A stretch of 64,000 nucleotides of DNA from assembly GCA_958510875.1 (NCBI GenBank), contig OY294070.1, forward strand, positions 9,052,001 to 9,116,000. The letters run 5' to 3'. This DNA is from Endomychus coccineus (taxonomy: Eukaryota; Arthropoda; Insecta; Coleoptera; Endomychidae). The notes under the pieces are model-generated. The model did not search any database. It saw nothing but the letters and a program-made list of their open reading frames with translations, and was not told the DNA's origin. Shown in pieces: positions 23,036-32,889 of the stretch. Made by a program: the position numbers and the translations under genes. Each line of letters begins with the position of its first letter. Position 1 is the stretch's first letter.

Positions 23036-23530
23036 TATGTAGCCAACGATAGCAGCTACTACCCTTGTTTACAGACCTTTTTAGTTATAAACTTGCGTGA
23101 AGTAAACGACTTTTAGAATATAAAACATTCACACAAAGCTCATTCATCGAGCAACATCATTATATTACTAAACATTCACACAAAGCTCATTCATCGAGCA
23201 ACATCATTATATTACTAAACATTCACACAAAGCTCATTCATCGAGCAACATCATTATATTACTAAACATTCAAATCAAATTCATTCAACGAGCAATATCA
23301 TTACATTGCTAAAACAATCACATCAACATCACTTCAGCAAGCAACATTAATACTTGCAATAACATTAACATATCATCAATCTTAAAATCAAACGTTAACC
23401 TAGAGACTTACAACTAGCCTTCATAAATAAGGCGACTCAGTTCTGTTAGTGTAGTTTGTACATAACTGTATATAGGTGTGAATAAATAACTTAAAATCAT
23501 CAAGTGCTATTTCTTCAACCAACTAACATC
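23036..23530 (+). mobile_element. possible solo LTR
   Basis: It begins TGTAGCCAAC, contains an internal 47-bp tandem array, then an AATAAA at about 23482 downstream of GTAGTTTGTACATAACTG, and ends near CAACCAACTAACA. TG...CA limits, a polyadenylation signal and internal repeats suggest an LTR. No internal retrovirus-like domain and no second LTR are visible, and I found no clear target duplication. Confidence 0.3.
23125..23359 (+). repeat. 47-bp tandem repeat, five units
   Basis: Units start at 23125, 23172, 23219, 23266 and 23313. The first three are identical (ACATTCACACAAAGCTCATT, then CATCGAGCAACATCATTATA and TTACTAA). The last two are progressively diverged. Confidence 0.9.
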
Positions 23531-23723
23531 ATACTGAGTCATACAAGAAGTATAAACAACAGCAGCATACAGCACAGAAACTTATAATATATAAAACATA
23601 ATAGCTAGCAATAAGATTAACGACAGAGGATCACAGAGGCCAATCATTGCCACAAACCATAAGGATCAGGGTCACCCCAAAAATGCTTCCACAATTCCCT
23701 TCCTAAATGTGACGACAATACTA

Positions 23724-24120
23724 TCATGACATATCCACTGTTACAATAAAACTGTTGTAGAGTTGCATCATTCTGTTAACCGGGCTATTGATACCAACCG
23801 CACTGTGGCCAAAGTTTGCTCTAGGATCTCTTAAGTTCAAAACATTTGTGTCCACCATATTATGAACAACCTCAAACAAAAAAACTAAATCTGATATCTT
23901 CCTTCTATCACTTAATGATTGTAAATTAAATAAAGATAACCGTTCTTTGTATGTTCCGTGCATCGGATATATCCAAATCTCGTAAAATATTAATATACTG
24001 TAAATCTTCGCTGTACAGATTCAATTCTATTAGGATTCATTGCAAAGTAAGGTAACCAGACAGAAGAACAATATACTCTAAATGGGATCTCACTTAGGCA
24101 AAATAAAGTCTCATGCGTGT
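23724..24120 (-). pseudogene. CR1/Jockey-like LINE, C-terminal end
   Basis: The minus strand at 24110-23970 reads VRSHLEYIVLLSG with NRIESVQRRF in another frame. These are the RS-x-LEY and (I)E-x-VQR(R/K)F blocks after the RT. 23963-23724 is open with YKERLSLFNLQSLSDRRKIS, DLVFLFEVVHNMV and VNRMMQLYN up to its stop. This is the C-terminal domain of CR1-type polymerases. One frameshift; 5'-truncated. Confidence 0.65.
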
Positions 24121-24379
24121 ATCTTCATTCCTAAACTGTCTCCCCATTCTCAAAATGAACACCATCATTTCATTAGTTCTACTGACCATGGCGTTTATAT
24201 CCGTGTTACGGATCTTTCAAAGGACTATGTGTTTGATTTGGAACAAACAGCGTATAATTCTTATACATTTGCACTTAGTGCCAACGTTTTTATTGAGGCA
24301 ATTTCTTGGAGCTGGCCAGTTAATTTAGTAGGTTAAATGGAATTCAATTCTTTAATCTGGTGGAAAATTTTTGTTATTA

Positions 24380-24690
24380 TTGCCAGTTGTTAAAAAAACA
24401 TATGCCAAGGTTTTTTATCTGGGCATATCTCTAGCGAATATGACTATGTCGTTGGCACAGCCTAGTGGGCATGTTCTAGTTGTGAAGATGAAAATAGATT
24501 GTTGCCCTATTTTTGTCTCTGCTATTCTGGTAGAGAGCAGTTGCGACAGCCACCTGGTTGTCATACTATCTCCTCCTCTGTCTTCTAGTGCTTTTTTAAC
24601 AGCTTAATGTGATGTATTGTCAAAAGCCCTTTCTATATCTATTGTATTTTATTTACTCCCCAGGGTTGTCCACAGAGTAGGGAGCAAATA
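24380..24690 (-). pseudogene. R1-like LINE reverse-transcriptase fragment
   Basis: The minus strand reads TIDIERAFDNTSH (motif A), a stop, then AVKKALEDRGGDSMTTRWLS, and finally GCANDIVIFARD, the YADDIVIL box with Y-A-D-D changed to C-A-N-D. The PQGGVLSPLLW block between them is deleted. It is the same type as the fragment at the right edge (DIEGAFGITSF). Confidence 0.6.
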
Positions 24691-24936
24691 ATATATGTTG
24701 AGAAACAATCTAGAACAGTTCTAATTGAAACATAGTGAGTTGCTGATGAATATCAATCATTATATTTATTAGAGGCAAATATATTCATATCATACCGTTG
24801 ACCTTTTGAATACAACAAAACCCTAATTATCCCTCTGGCCATAAAAGGCACCAAACTTACTACGTTTTCGGGCAGAGCCGGAGTATACGAGTATTCAAAT
24901 TTTATTTACCTGCAACGCTAATTATATCATTTTAAG

Positions 24937-25161
24937 TAGGTAGAAATAGACACGTCTGCTTTAACAAGTACTTCTTCATCTTCGGTAAAGGATATAGTAC
25001 TAAAGCCTGTTATTCCTAGAATAAAGCCACATGACTTTGGCACATTAAGAAGTACTGACGAGAATGATGTGGATTTATTAAGGACAATTTATGGAATGTA
25101 TGAAGAACAATTTGTACCTACACTGATTTCTGTAAAAAATAGGTTGTATGTTGCTAGCAGC
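24937..25161 (+). other. orphan 74-codon open frame after an acceptor-like site
   Basis: Open from GTAGAAATAGAC to TAG at 25159. It encodes DFGTLRSTDENDVDLLRTIY and EEQFVPTLISVKNR without an initiating ATG. ATTTTAAGTAG just upstream resembles a splice acceptor. I recognise no family. It could be an exon of a host or transposon gene, or chance. Confidence 0.25.
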
Positions 25162-25466
25162 TAGAAACATGACAGATTCCTCTCTAGATTACTACCAAGA
25201 CACTGTCGCAAGACTTTTTGAACGTCGTCTTTTTCTATTACATTGTATTTAGGAAAAACTTTGGAAAAACGTTCTGTGGATCGATAGAGCTTAACGATAT
25301 TTTGCCTTTTTTTTAAGAAAGGTAATTTGGCAAACTTTGTAATATGCGTTTCAGTGGGACAAATTTTGTTAATACATTTTATTATGCACTTTTTCAGAAA
25401 TATGAAGGATGAAGGAAATTGAAAATTGGACGTTTGCATATTATGTGTTTGATTTGAACAATTCAA
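25162..25466 (-). pseudogene. possible PLE middle region
   Basis: A 101-codon frame contains FQFPSSFIFLKKCIIKCINK, LPFLKKRQNIVK and VFPKYNVI. This resembles the stretch between RT and endonuclease in PLEs (YP-x-SFI-x-KCIKK..., LPYL..., IKVIF). The match is weak and no neighbouring PLE block is visible. Confidence 0.25.
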
Positions 25467-25469
25467 AAT

Positions 25470-26120
25470 ATTATTTGAACCCGATTTTCATTGAGGAAAT
25501 TATGTGAATTGTTCTAATAAATTAATTTTAATATACCTAATACCTAAGTTCAATTAGAAACAATTTATATTGACCTAAAATTTAAAAAAAATCGACGGTT
25601 AAAGCGGTTACTCTATGGTCTATGGTAATATGAAATTATGGTTAAATGAAACAAAAAACAAAGTAAGTTGTTGAGTAATACAACTTGTCATTACAAAAAA
25701 TACAATTTGTTGGATGATTAGAAAACAATCTAATCTGCCCCAAAGTGCATTTCTCTTGATTGAATATTTATAGAATCATTAATAAAATGACAATTAGTGA
25801 CCTCGAAATCGAAATAAAAGAAATCATCAACAAGTAAAATATTTATTGCTTGTTTGTCCATATACTGGAAATATTAATAAAGATTATTAACTCTACATAA
25901 GCATTAAAAAGTCAATCGCAAGGTTAGAAGAAAGTGAAACTTTCAAATTCAACTTATCATAATATTATACTTTATGATTACTTGAAATTTAATTCTATTC
26001 GAATTTTCACCTCAACGCATGGTCTCGATCATCTGATGCATGTTATAGATATTGATAAGGGTATACGTCAACAAAGGCGCGTCTACACTGAGTTTAATTA
26101 TAAAGTTATAAGAATAAGGC
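25470..26120. other. non-coding stretch
   Basis: AT-rich; nothing recognised. A 13-bp AAGAATAAGGCTT at about 26110 is repeated after the following foldback unit. Confidence 0.35.
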
Positions 26121-26229
26121 TTTATATATCAATGGTTTCGGCGTTTACGTAGTGTAAATTCATATTACTTCGGAAGTTTGAGAATAAAACTCAAATTATA
26201 CACAAGACTTTTAACATTTAATTTAAAAA

Positions 26230-26271
26230 TGCTGACAAATTGTTTCACCACACTGTGGCATTTTCAAAGCA
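26230..26271 (-). ncRNA. decayed hammerhead, left arm
   Basis: Mirror copy of the motif at 26780-26821. The minus strand has TGCT, TTGAAAA, TGCCAC-ACT-GTGGT, GAAA, CAA-T-TTG, TC, AGCA. The core is TTGAAAA where CTGANGA is needed, so it is not expected to cleave. Confidence 0.45.
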
Positions 26272-26428
26272 AGGAATTATCAACTAAAGCTAAATCTAAA
26301 AGTATGTCCTTTTAATATCAGGGATCAGAATGTGGTACAAATTGAGGGATGGGGGTGGAAAATGGTGGGAGTGTGTTTACAAAATTGTTAACAAGCGGTG
26401 AATTATATGTATCGATTTGATCATTTGA

Positions 26429-26734
26429 TCATACATAAGACAAACTGGACGCAGTTTCAGCGTAAGGTTCAACGAACATGTGAGAAGTTACAGGCTCAAA
26501 AAAGAGGACTCTAATTACGCAAATCACCTGTTAGAACATAACCACAATTTCACCCTTAATAAACCTAATATATTAGAATCCATAGAAATATTGAAGCACT
26601 CAAAAAACAATAATAATGTAATATTAAATAATCAAATCGATACATATAATTCACCGCTTGTTAACAATTTTGTAAACACACTCCCACCATTATCCACCCC
26701 CATCCCTCAATTTGTACCACATTCTGATCCCTGA
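26429..26734 (+). pseudogene. GIY-YIG endonuclease C-terminal part of a PLE
   Basis: The frame opens after TGA at 26426 and reads YIRQTGRSFSVRFNEHVRSY, then DSNYANHLLEHNHNF and ends PIPQFVPHSDP. YIGQTGRSF-x2-R-x2-EH is the second half of the GIY-YIG core in PLE endonucleases. The Gly of YIG is Arg here and the GIY half is missing. The tail of the frame lies within the right inverted arm. Confidence 0.7.
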
Positions 26735-26779
26735 TATTTAAGGACATACTTTTAGATTTAGCTTTAGTTGATAACTCCT

Positions 26780-26821
26780 TGCTTTGAAAATGCCACACTG
26801 TGGTGAAACAATTTGTCAGCA
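26780..26821 (+). ncRNA. decayed hammerhead, right arm
   Basis: TGCT (stem I), TTGAAAA (core with two transitions from CTGAAGA), TGCCAC-ACT-GTGGT (stem II), GAAA, CAA-T-TTG (stem III), TC (cleavage position), AGCA (stem I). Stem I pairs TGCT with AGCA and stem II has four Watson-Crick pairs. The architecture is kept but the catalytic core is lost. It represents a different PLE family from the CGTACG type. Confidence 0.5.
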
Positions 26822-26894
26822 TTTTAAATTAAATGTTAAAAGTCTTGTGTAAAATTTGAGTTTTATTCTCCAACTTCCGAAAGAATAAGGCTTA

Positions 26895-27285
26895 TTTCTG
26901 CTCTTCCTATTCAATGTATCTTCGTAAACATCACGAAATCTTCATTCTACGTGTTCTTATTTCATTTTAAGAGGGAATGCAACTATTACTATTGCTTCCC
27001 TTTTACTAGATGGAAACCATAAAAACCTGTTTCAATTCAGAAGAGATGGAGTAGCAACGCAGGAAGCATATCTTCACCTATGATCGGTGATGCTACAAGA
27101 GGATGGAAACAAAAGTTGTCGTCACAGACCTTTTAGTACGTAGTTGTATATTACTCCCCTTTAAGCCATACATTAGATAAAGATAAGGCAAGTCCAATTA
27201 GTTGAATGTTTCAAAAATTGGTAGATTATTGAATAATATATCGCAAATGTTTTTAATATAAAACTTGACTTTGATATAATAAAAT
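26895..27285. other. non-coding stretch
   Basis: Nothing recognised. Confidence 0.35.
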
Positions 27286-27289
27286 TACG

Positions 27290-27475
27290 TATCATGTTTT
27301 ATTCATCCTCTTTAATTATCTATCCTCTTTGATGTTATCTTGTCATATTTCATTATCAACATGTTCCTCATTATCCTTTCCTCGTTGCTTCAATCATCCT
27401 CATTGTCTCCATTTTCCTCACTGTCTTCATTACCCTCATAATCCTGTTTCTTGTTGCTTTTTTGCTCTTGGATTT
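27290..27475. repeat. pyrimidine-rich low-complexity tract
   Basis: Strand-asymmetric run built from degenerate TCATCCTC/CCTCATT words. The minus strand reads as an acidic NEDSEENGDNEDD stretch, which follows from composition. No gene is inferred. Confidence 0.6.
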
Positions 27476-27858
27476 TTTAACCAGGACATACATTAAATCG
27501 AATAAAAAGAAAAACTCATGGTTTAATGAAAGAAGCGTCCACCGCTGAGGAAATCTTAATCCCAGATGACTTACTCCTAATGGAAGACGGAACCAATTTC
27601 CTGTTTGCTGACGACAAAACTGATTCAGGAGTTGCAGTATGCAATTTACGTTTATATACGTTTCACGTTGATATTGGAAGCAACAATAACGATAAAACGG
27701 GCGAAACGTATAAGCGGCTATTCCAAATCAGTTGATTTTTGGGGCTACGCCCCACTTGTTTACAGTTTTTTTTTATGTGCAACGCCTTTGTAAGGGTTTA
27801 GTCGTGGATAGTGCATGGTAACCTTCATGTGAGGCGTATGGGCACCTTAAGGTTGTCA
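27476..27858. other. non-coding stretch
   Basis: Two overlapping short frames (27526-27735 and 27605-27793) resemble no family. Nothing else seen. Confidence 0.3.
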
Positions 27859-27859
27859 C

Positions 27860-28175
27860 TCTGACATACGTCACTTTGACAGCTGTAGGTTATATAGAGA
27901 TCCTGGATAGCAGGAGCCTCTTCTTTTGCGCGGAGCCTGAAAACCGCAACCAGGCGCGCCCCAGGTGGCGGATAGGGGAATGCTCATGGCCCTGTTGCCA
28001 GCAGGGTCAAGGGTAGGAGTAGACATGCTCCCGCGGACCAACAGGCACCCAGACCCCGGATAGAATGTGGGACTCCCAGTCACATGTTCCTGACAAGAGG
28101 GTGACGGATAGATTGCGGCTGATACGGAGAACCATATGTTCCGGAAGAGTAAGTTATCCCATCATAGATAACTTA
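27860..28175. repeat. GC-rich block with terminal hairpin
   Basis: Base composition changes sharply from the AT-rich flanks. No frame gives a recognisable domain. It ends in a hairpin TAAGTTATC-N8-GATAACTTA (28150-28175). It directly precedes the tandem array and may be part of the same repeat family. Confidence 0.4.
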
Positions 28176-28179
28176 CTGA

Positions 28180-28600
28180 AACTGAAACAGACAGGAAAGA
28201 TCGACAAACAGATTGAGTACTGAAACACAGGTACCATAATATTGGGAAAAACAATATTTTGGTACAAAACGAGACACCACAGGAAACATCCATAGCGTGA
28301 TGGAGTACTGGAAACCCAGAAACCAGAACAACATGGTTAAAACGAAACAGTCAGGAAATATCAACGAACCGATAGAGTACTGAGACTGAGGGTACCTTAA
28401 TATTGTGGAAAAGCAATATTTCGGTACAGATACATACAGGAAAGATCCATAACGTGTTCGAGTACTGGAACCCAGAAACCGTAACATCGGTAAAGTACGA
28501 AACAAATAGAAATTTATCCACAGAGGATAAAACACTAAAACAAAATACCGTAAAATTGGGCATCAACCATATTACGGTATAAACAAAACGTGACCATCAA
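28180..28600 (+). repeat. diverged ~80-bp tandem repeat in ~158-bp dimers
   Basis: The words CAGGAAA-GATC ... GAGTACTG recur with GAGTACTG at about 28216, 28301, 28374 and 28461. Alternate units are more alike, giving a dimer period near 158 bp. Each dimer contains a hairpin-forming stretch (ACCATAATATTG...CAATATTTTGGT; ACCTTAATATTG...CAATATTTCGGT; ACCGTAA...TTACGGT in the third, most diverged unit). Confidence 0.7.
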
Positions 28601-28915
28601 CGTAAACAACGAAGTAGATATGTACGTTTAATCGATGTAAATATCACAAATAAACACCAAAAGAAACTCAGTTCGATATAAAATCGACATACTAAGAGAA
28701 AGACGCAGTCCATATCCTGAAGTAATGTGATAAACGGTCCCGGGATATGGATGAAGATATGAGAGGTTTTAGCAGGTATGCTCTAACGAACTTGAGTGAG
28801 TCCTGCACTACCTGAAGCGATAGATAAAAGCTGACGGTGTGCATCAAGCATTTCCTCTCAACAGAAAAAAAAAAAAAAAAGTTATATAGAGATGGGTACG
28901 CGTAACCAAAGCATC
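28600..28915. other. non-coding stretch ending in an A-run
   Basis: Nothing recognised. A poly-A run at about 28864-28880 could be a retroelement tail. Confidence 0.35.
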
Positions 28916-28919
28916 GCTT

Positions 28920-29550
28920 GTTAAACATTATGGGGACTCTTCACCATCGATTGGAACGATTCACCAGTGGTTTACTGATTTTCGTTGTGTTAGTATGACC
29001 ACAAAGGACGCCGAATGTTCTGGTCGTCCGTCCAATTGACGGTTTCAACGTTGATAAAATCAATGGTACGATATTAGACGATTGGTGAGTTCAAAGAGCA
29101 CGAGATTGCTGAGGCTATGGGCATTTCAACCAAACGGGTAGGGAAGATTTTGCATCACCTTTTGAATATGAGAAAGCTATCTGCCAGTTGGGTGCCGCAT
29201 TTGCTCTCTGTTGACAAACAGCGCGACCGTGTGATAACTTCAAAGAAGTGTTTGTCGATGTTCACGTGAGACAATAAGAACTTTTTGCGCTGTTTCGTAA
29301 CGATGAATGAAACATGGATCCGTCACAACACACCAGAAACCAAAGAACAGTCGAAACAGTGGACTTGTCCTGGCGAATCGAAGCCAAAGTGGGTTTATCG
29401 GCCAACAGAGTCATGGCGACAGTTTTTTGCGATGCACGCGGTATCGTGTATAATTACAAATTTGATATGTAATGTGATATTCGACAATGAAACAACTCGT
29501 TTATTACATAATATTTTTGGACTTCATGTGAAAATTATTGAGTAATATGG
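28920..29550 (+). pseudogene. mariner transposase relic
   Basis: Plus-strand blocks: VKHYGDSSPSIGTIHQWFTD (helix-turn-helix), then, after frameshifts, NETWIRHNTPETKEQSKQW near 29310 (first catalytic Asp/Glu region, normally DETWI, here NETWI) and CPGESKPK. The catalytic Asp is therefore Asn. The C-terminal half with the other two acidic residues is missing after 29470. Non-functional mariner of the Mos1-like type. Confidence 0.7.
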
Positions 29551-30055
29551 GATCATTGTCATTCATGTAAAGATAAATAGAAATCTTTGTGCTACATATT
29601 CGACCAAGAGATTTGAATTGTATAATTTCGAAGCACCCAACGGAGTGCAACTGGTATGAACTTCGAATTACAATTTGTAATTTAGAGTGAAAACAGCTTA
29701 CGAAAATTATCAGTGTGTTACGAGATGAATATTTTTGAGAAGAAACAAGCGTACAATTCTGTTGTTTGTTTATTCTGGCAACATTAGATAAGTAGGTTGA
29801 GAATAATTCATGCATACCTCCGACGATTACTGCCGAGTCAGAAGAAATATGATTTTATCGGGCATCTCCTAATGACATAATAGAACATCCAAGAAAGATG
29901 GAAGAGCTTATAAGCGAGATTTATTTCAAGAAACTATGTTGAGTCATGATTGCTTGTCATAGAGAAATACATTATCTTCGATTTATATTCCCATAATTAT
30001 TTATATTTAGTTTTTCATAAAATTTGTGAGAACGTTAAAGAGCCAGTTAGAGCTG
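29551..30055. other. non-coding stretch
   Basis: Nothing recognised. Confidence 0.4.
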
Positions 30056-30059
30056 CTAT

Positions 30060-31090
30060 CCCCTACAGCGGGAGCCTTTTCAGATCTCACCAATTCATAT
30101 TTATCTAATCGCACTCAATTTGTCAGAATACAGATATGATCAATGGTGTTCCGTAGGGTAAAATTCTCGGACCTTGATTGTTCATACAATTTATCAACGA
30201 CCTTCCAAACATATTGAATGAAGAACTTGAATTTCCTTTCAGTTATGCAGATGATACTACTACTAATACAATCGATAAGTGATAATGACTCCAGTACTGA
30301 AAATATTACAAACTCATTAAAAAGAATTAATGACTATTTTGTTAGAAATAACCTAACTCTTAATTTCAGTAAGACCTCTTGCATCCTATTTAGAACAGTT
30401 AAAAGTACTATTACATTTCTAGAGTCAATGGTCTGTGGACATCTAACATTCCATAAACCTATCAGTGAACTCAGCATTCATCTAAGTTCTAAGTAAAGCA
30501 TTTTTATCTATTACAGTCTTGTGCAAATATCTTGACGCTGAAACAACTAGAATCGATTATTTTGGTTATGTGTATCCTCATCTAAAGTACAGGAGCCCAC
30601 ATGTCAAGAGAATTTTGGCGAAAGTCCAACGGGAACCATTCGGGCATTCGATAAGGTTTGATCTTATTTTGACATTATATACCTCTTTCGAAGCGTTTGT
30701 TGTTTCTTTGCACATATTTCGGGCTTCAACATATTCTGTTCTGATCTCCAGACGTGGGTTACCACGGTATGCTATTTTTTTTTACGCGACGGCCCAAGAA
30801 CAGATTTTATTAAACCATTGTTCACCAAATGACGATGATTTGTTGGTATGGGGTATATAAGTTTCCATTCCTTTTTGAATTTCATTAAACACAGAAATGT
30901 ATCATTCGATTAGCGGAAAAAATAAAGATTCAACCAGTTCCCAAGCTAATTTCATTGCCTGACATTCTGGGAGTGTATATTGAATTACGATCTATGATAT
31001 TTTCATATTGTAACTTGTTACAATTCTATGCTATATGTACAGTCGAATTGAGCTCGTTCAACAAGGTGGTACATCGCCTAGAACAGACAT
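30060..31090 (+). pseudogene. CR1/Jockey-like LINE reverse transcriptase, decayed
   Basis: Plus strand: SYLSNRTQFVRIQ near 30100, a GVPQGxILGP block with stops near 30150, FINDLPNILNEELEFPFSYA with DDTTTNT near 30190-30270 (catalytic YADD intact), RINDYFVRNNLTLNFSKT near 30330, and IRLAEKIKIQPVPKLISLPD near 30910. The order is that of a LINE polymerase. Several stops and frameshifts occur. A minus-strand LINE linker fragment is inserted at about 30610-30690. Confidence 0.7.
30610..30690 (-). mobile_element. LINE linker fragment nested in the LINE above
   Basis: It is the near-complement of 21790-21870: shared CATTCGGGCATTC and TTTGATCTTATTTTGACATT. Its orientation is opposite to the surrounding reverse transcriptase. 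Confidence 0.5.
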
Positions 31091-31330
31091 GAATGAGGTC
31101 TTTTTTCCCTAGCCGCCATAATTGGAGCTTGATATGCAAGGAAGAAATATACTCACTTCAAGAACTCAATGGACCATCGAGGAACATAATGTACGCAATG
31201 AAAAATGCTACTAAAACGAACATCCATCGAGCCAGTTTAAATTTGTCATACTTTGTGACATTTTCTATACATCACAACTGACAAACAGTCACTAAGAACG
31301 AGAATCCACTACTGTCATTTGCTTAAATCT

Positions 31331-31335
31331 TCAGT
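31331..31335 (+). promoter_or_regulatory. possible initiator (TCAGT)
   Basis: TCAGT is the arthropod initiator consensus. It lies about 20 bp before the start codon of the two-exon gene, which would give a very short leader. There is no clear TATA box. Weak evidence. Confidence 0.2.
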
Positions 31336-31352
31336 AACACGACCACAACAAG

Positions 31353-32842
31353 ATGGACAAATTGGTGAGTGCCTTAAGTAATTTCGCACGGCTGACCATC
31401 AACAAAATTCAACCCGGTTTACAAGTTCAAAGGTGCAGAGAACTGTCGTGGTTTGGAAAAAAAGAAGAATGTCCGAATTACACGTGTAAAAGCAAAAAAG
31501 AGAAACATCCCGTTGTTCAATTTTTTGAACCTCCTGAAATACCAGAACATTGCACAAGTAAGCTCCTTTCTGTTTTTGAAGAAACTATACTATTTCGTGG
31601 TATTCTCAAGAACTAACTTTGTATTGGTCAAAAATTCTATCGTCTCACCCTTTACCATGTTGATATCAAAATTAAAATACATAGCTTTAACCATAAATAT
31701 ACCAGCAAAGAAGCAAAGGATTACTGTGGTGGGTCATATATGAACTTCCAGGATTATCACTATAGGATTACATGGTGGGTTTTATATTCTAATAAAGAGG
31801 AATTGCTATTAATAGTAGAGGATAGAAGCTAATCCACATTTGCAGATATTTTTTTCTATAATTTATATTTTATTTATTGGAATCTTTGGATATTTACAAA
31901 CACAAAAACAATACCCTATTTCTTAATGATCAAACAGATCTAGTATATTCATCATTATTCACTGCTATGTAATGTATTTATTGCACGAAGTATCGTACTG
32001 AATATACTCAGCTGTTATCAACCATTCGTCATTATAAAAGTGGTTGACGGAATCCTATAGTCATAATCCTCTAAGAAAATGAATGCCCGACCACATTAAT
32101 CCTTTTCCACCAGCTATAATAAGTACTTAGTTAAAGTTATGCATTTTAATTGTATTCAAATACCGTCTGAAGATGATCGGAAGTTACAAATAAGAGTGAT
32201 CTTTATTAATTTGTGAATGGATTCAGTTCCACAGAGATACCACAATTCGATAATCAATTAATCATTATTTATCTAGGGAAGAGAGAAGAACTGGACCTGA
32301 GTGGCATAACCGGTGAAAAATACAGAACCTGCGGCGACGCCATACTGATTCAAGTGGACAAAAGTCTGCCGGAACCAGGTCCACCGAAATTCGACTTAGA
32401 AAAAGAGAGGTTACGAAAGATGGAAGCGCACCCGTCTCTGAAAGATCTGCCACCTGATCCGATGCCGCCTTATCAATCGGCCGAACAGCGACTGCTCGAT
32501 CTGACCGATCATAAACTCCATCCGTTGTACCTGAAAATGCGCAGTATTCCCAAGAGACCGAAAAAGAAAGACCCGCCAATACGGCCGTACGTGTTCAAAA
32601 GCGGACCGTTCAAAAGCGAAGAAATTCCGCTGCGTCTCAAGATCAACAAGGACCTGCTGGAGAGCAAGAACCTGTGCGCGGATTTGAAGAGAATCGATCC
32701 GCCGAAAGAGTACCTGGGAAGATTGATAGAGATGCAACTGAATCAGAGACCGACTCTCGAAATAGCGAAATGTCCCCTCCATCCCAAAACCTCCGATCCT
32801 CCCATAAATCCGTGCGATACTAAAGTACCTTGTAAAAATTAA
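31353..32842 (+). CDS. two-exon gene, 256-residue protein of unknown function
   Basis: Exon 1 is 31353-31557 and exon 2 is 32277-32842, separated by a 719-bp intron. The donor is ACAA/GTAAGC and the acceptor TTATTTATCTAG/GG. The phases agree (exon 1 ends in one base, exon 2 supplies two, making AGG, Arg) and the joined frame is open to TAA at 32840-32842. The ATG sits in a CAAGATGG context. The N-terminus MDKLVSALSNFARLTINK is a basic amphipathic-looking stretch that could be a mitochondrial presequence. The rest is Lys- and Pro-rich, with four DPP motifs (LPPDPMPP, KKDPPIRP, RIDPPKEY, TSDPPINP) and about a dozen cysteines spread along it. No membrane segment is seen. Exon 2 is clearly richer in G and C than its surroundings, as expected of a selected gene. 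I do not recognise the family. Confidence 0.75.
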
Positions 32843-32846
32843 TAAA
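32841..32846 (+). terminator. polyadenylation signal AATAAA overlapping the stop codon
   Basis: The TAA stop (32840-32842) runs into AATAAA, so the 3' untranslated region would be only a few tens of bases. Confidence 0.55.
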
Positions 32847-32889
32847 TTGAAGCAGTCCGCTGATCTTTCAACTATCTATGTTATTGGAA

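Larger units (their letters stand above)
26124..26881. mobile_element. PLE foldback unit: GIY-YIG fragment between ~250-bp inverted arms
   Basis: The left arm (about 26166-26420) is the near-complement of the right arm (about 26632-26885). Each arm carries TTTCACCACA/TGTGGTGAAA and the rest of a decayed hammerhead. The centre is the C-terminal endonuclease fragment of a PLE. The unit is bracketed by AAGAATAAGGCTT (about 26110-26122 and 26882-26894), which may be a target-site duplication. PLE insertions often carry inverted partial copies. Confidence 0.65.

Noticed and set aside
23100..23360. CRISPR array for the 47-bp repeat
   Set aside because: Units are contiguous with no variable spacers, and the genome is eukaryotic.
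28173..28566. Overlapping minus-strand frames rich in Phe, Tyr and Leu as a membrane protein
   Set aside because: The repeated peptides (VPKYCFS) come from the underlying tandem repeat, with two overlapping frames equally open. No start context or homology.
32165..32190. CTGAAGATGATC before exon 2 as another hammerhead core
   Set aside because: No GAAA at the required distance and no pairing flanks. It lies in the intron of the two-exon gene by chance.
32265..32782. Two minus-strand frames over exon 2
   Set aside because: Shadows of the real plus-strand exon. Their openness follows from its codon composition.
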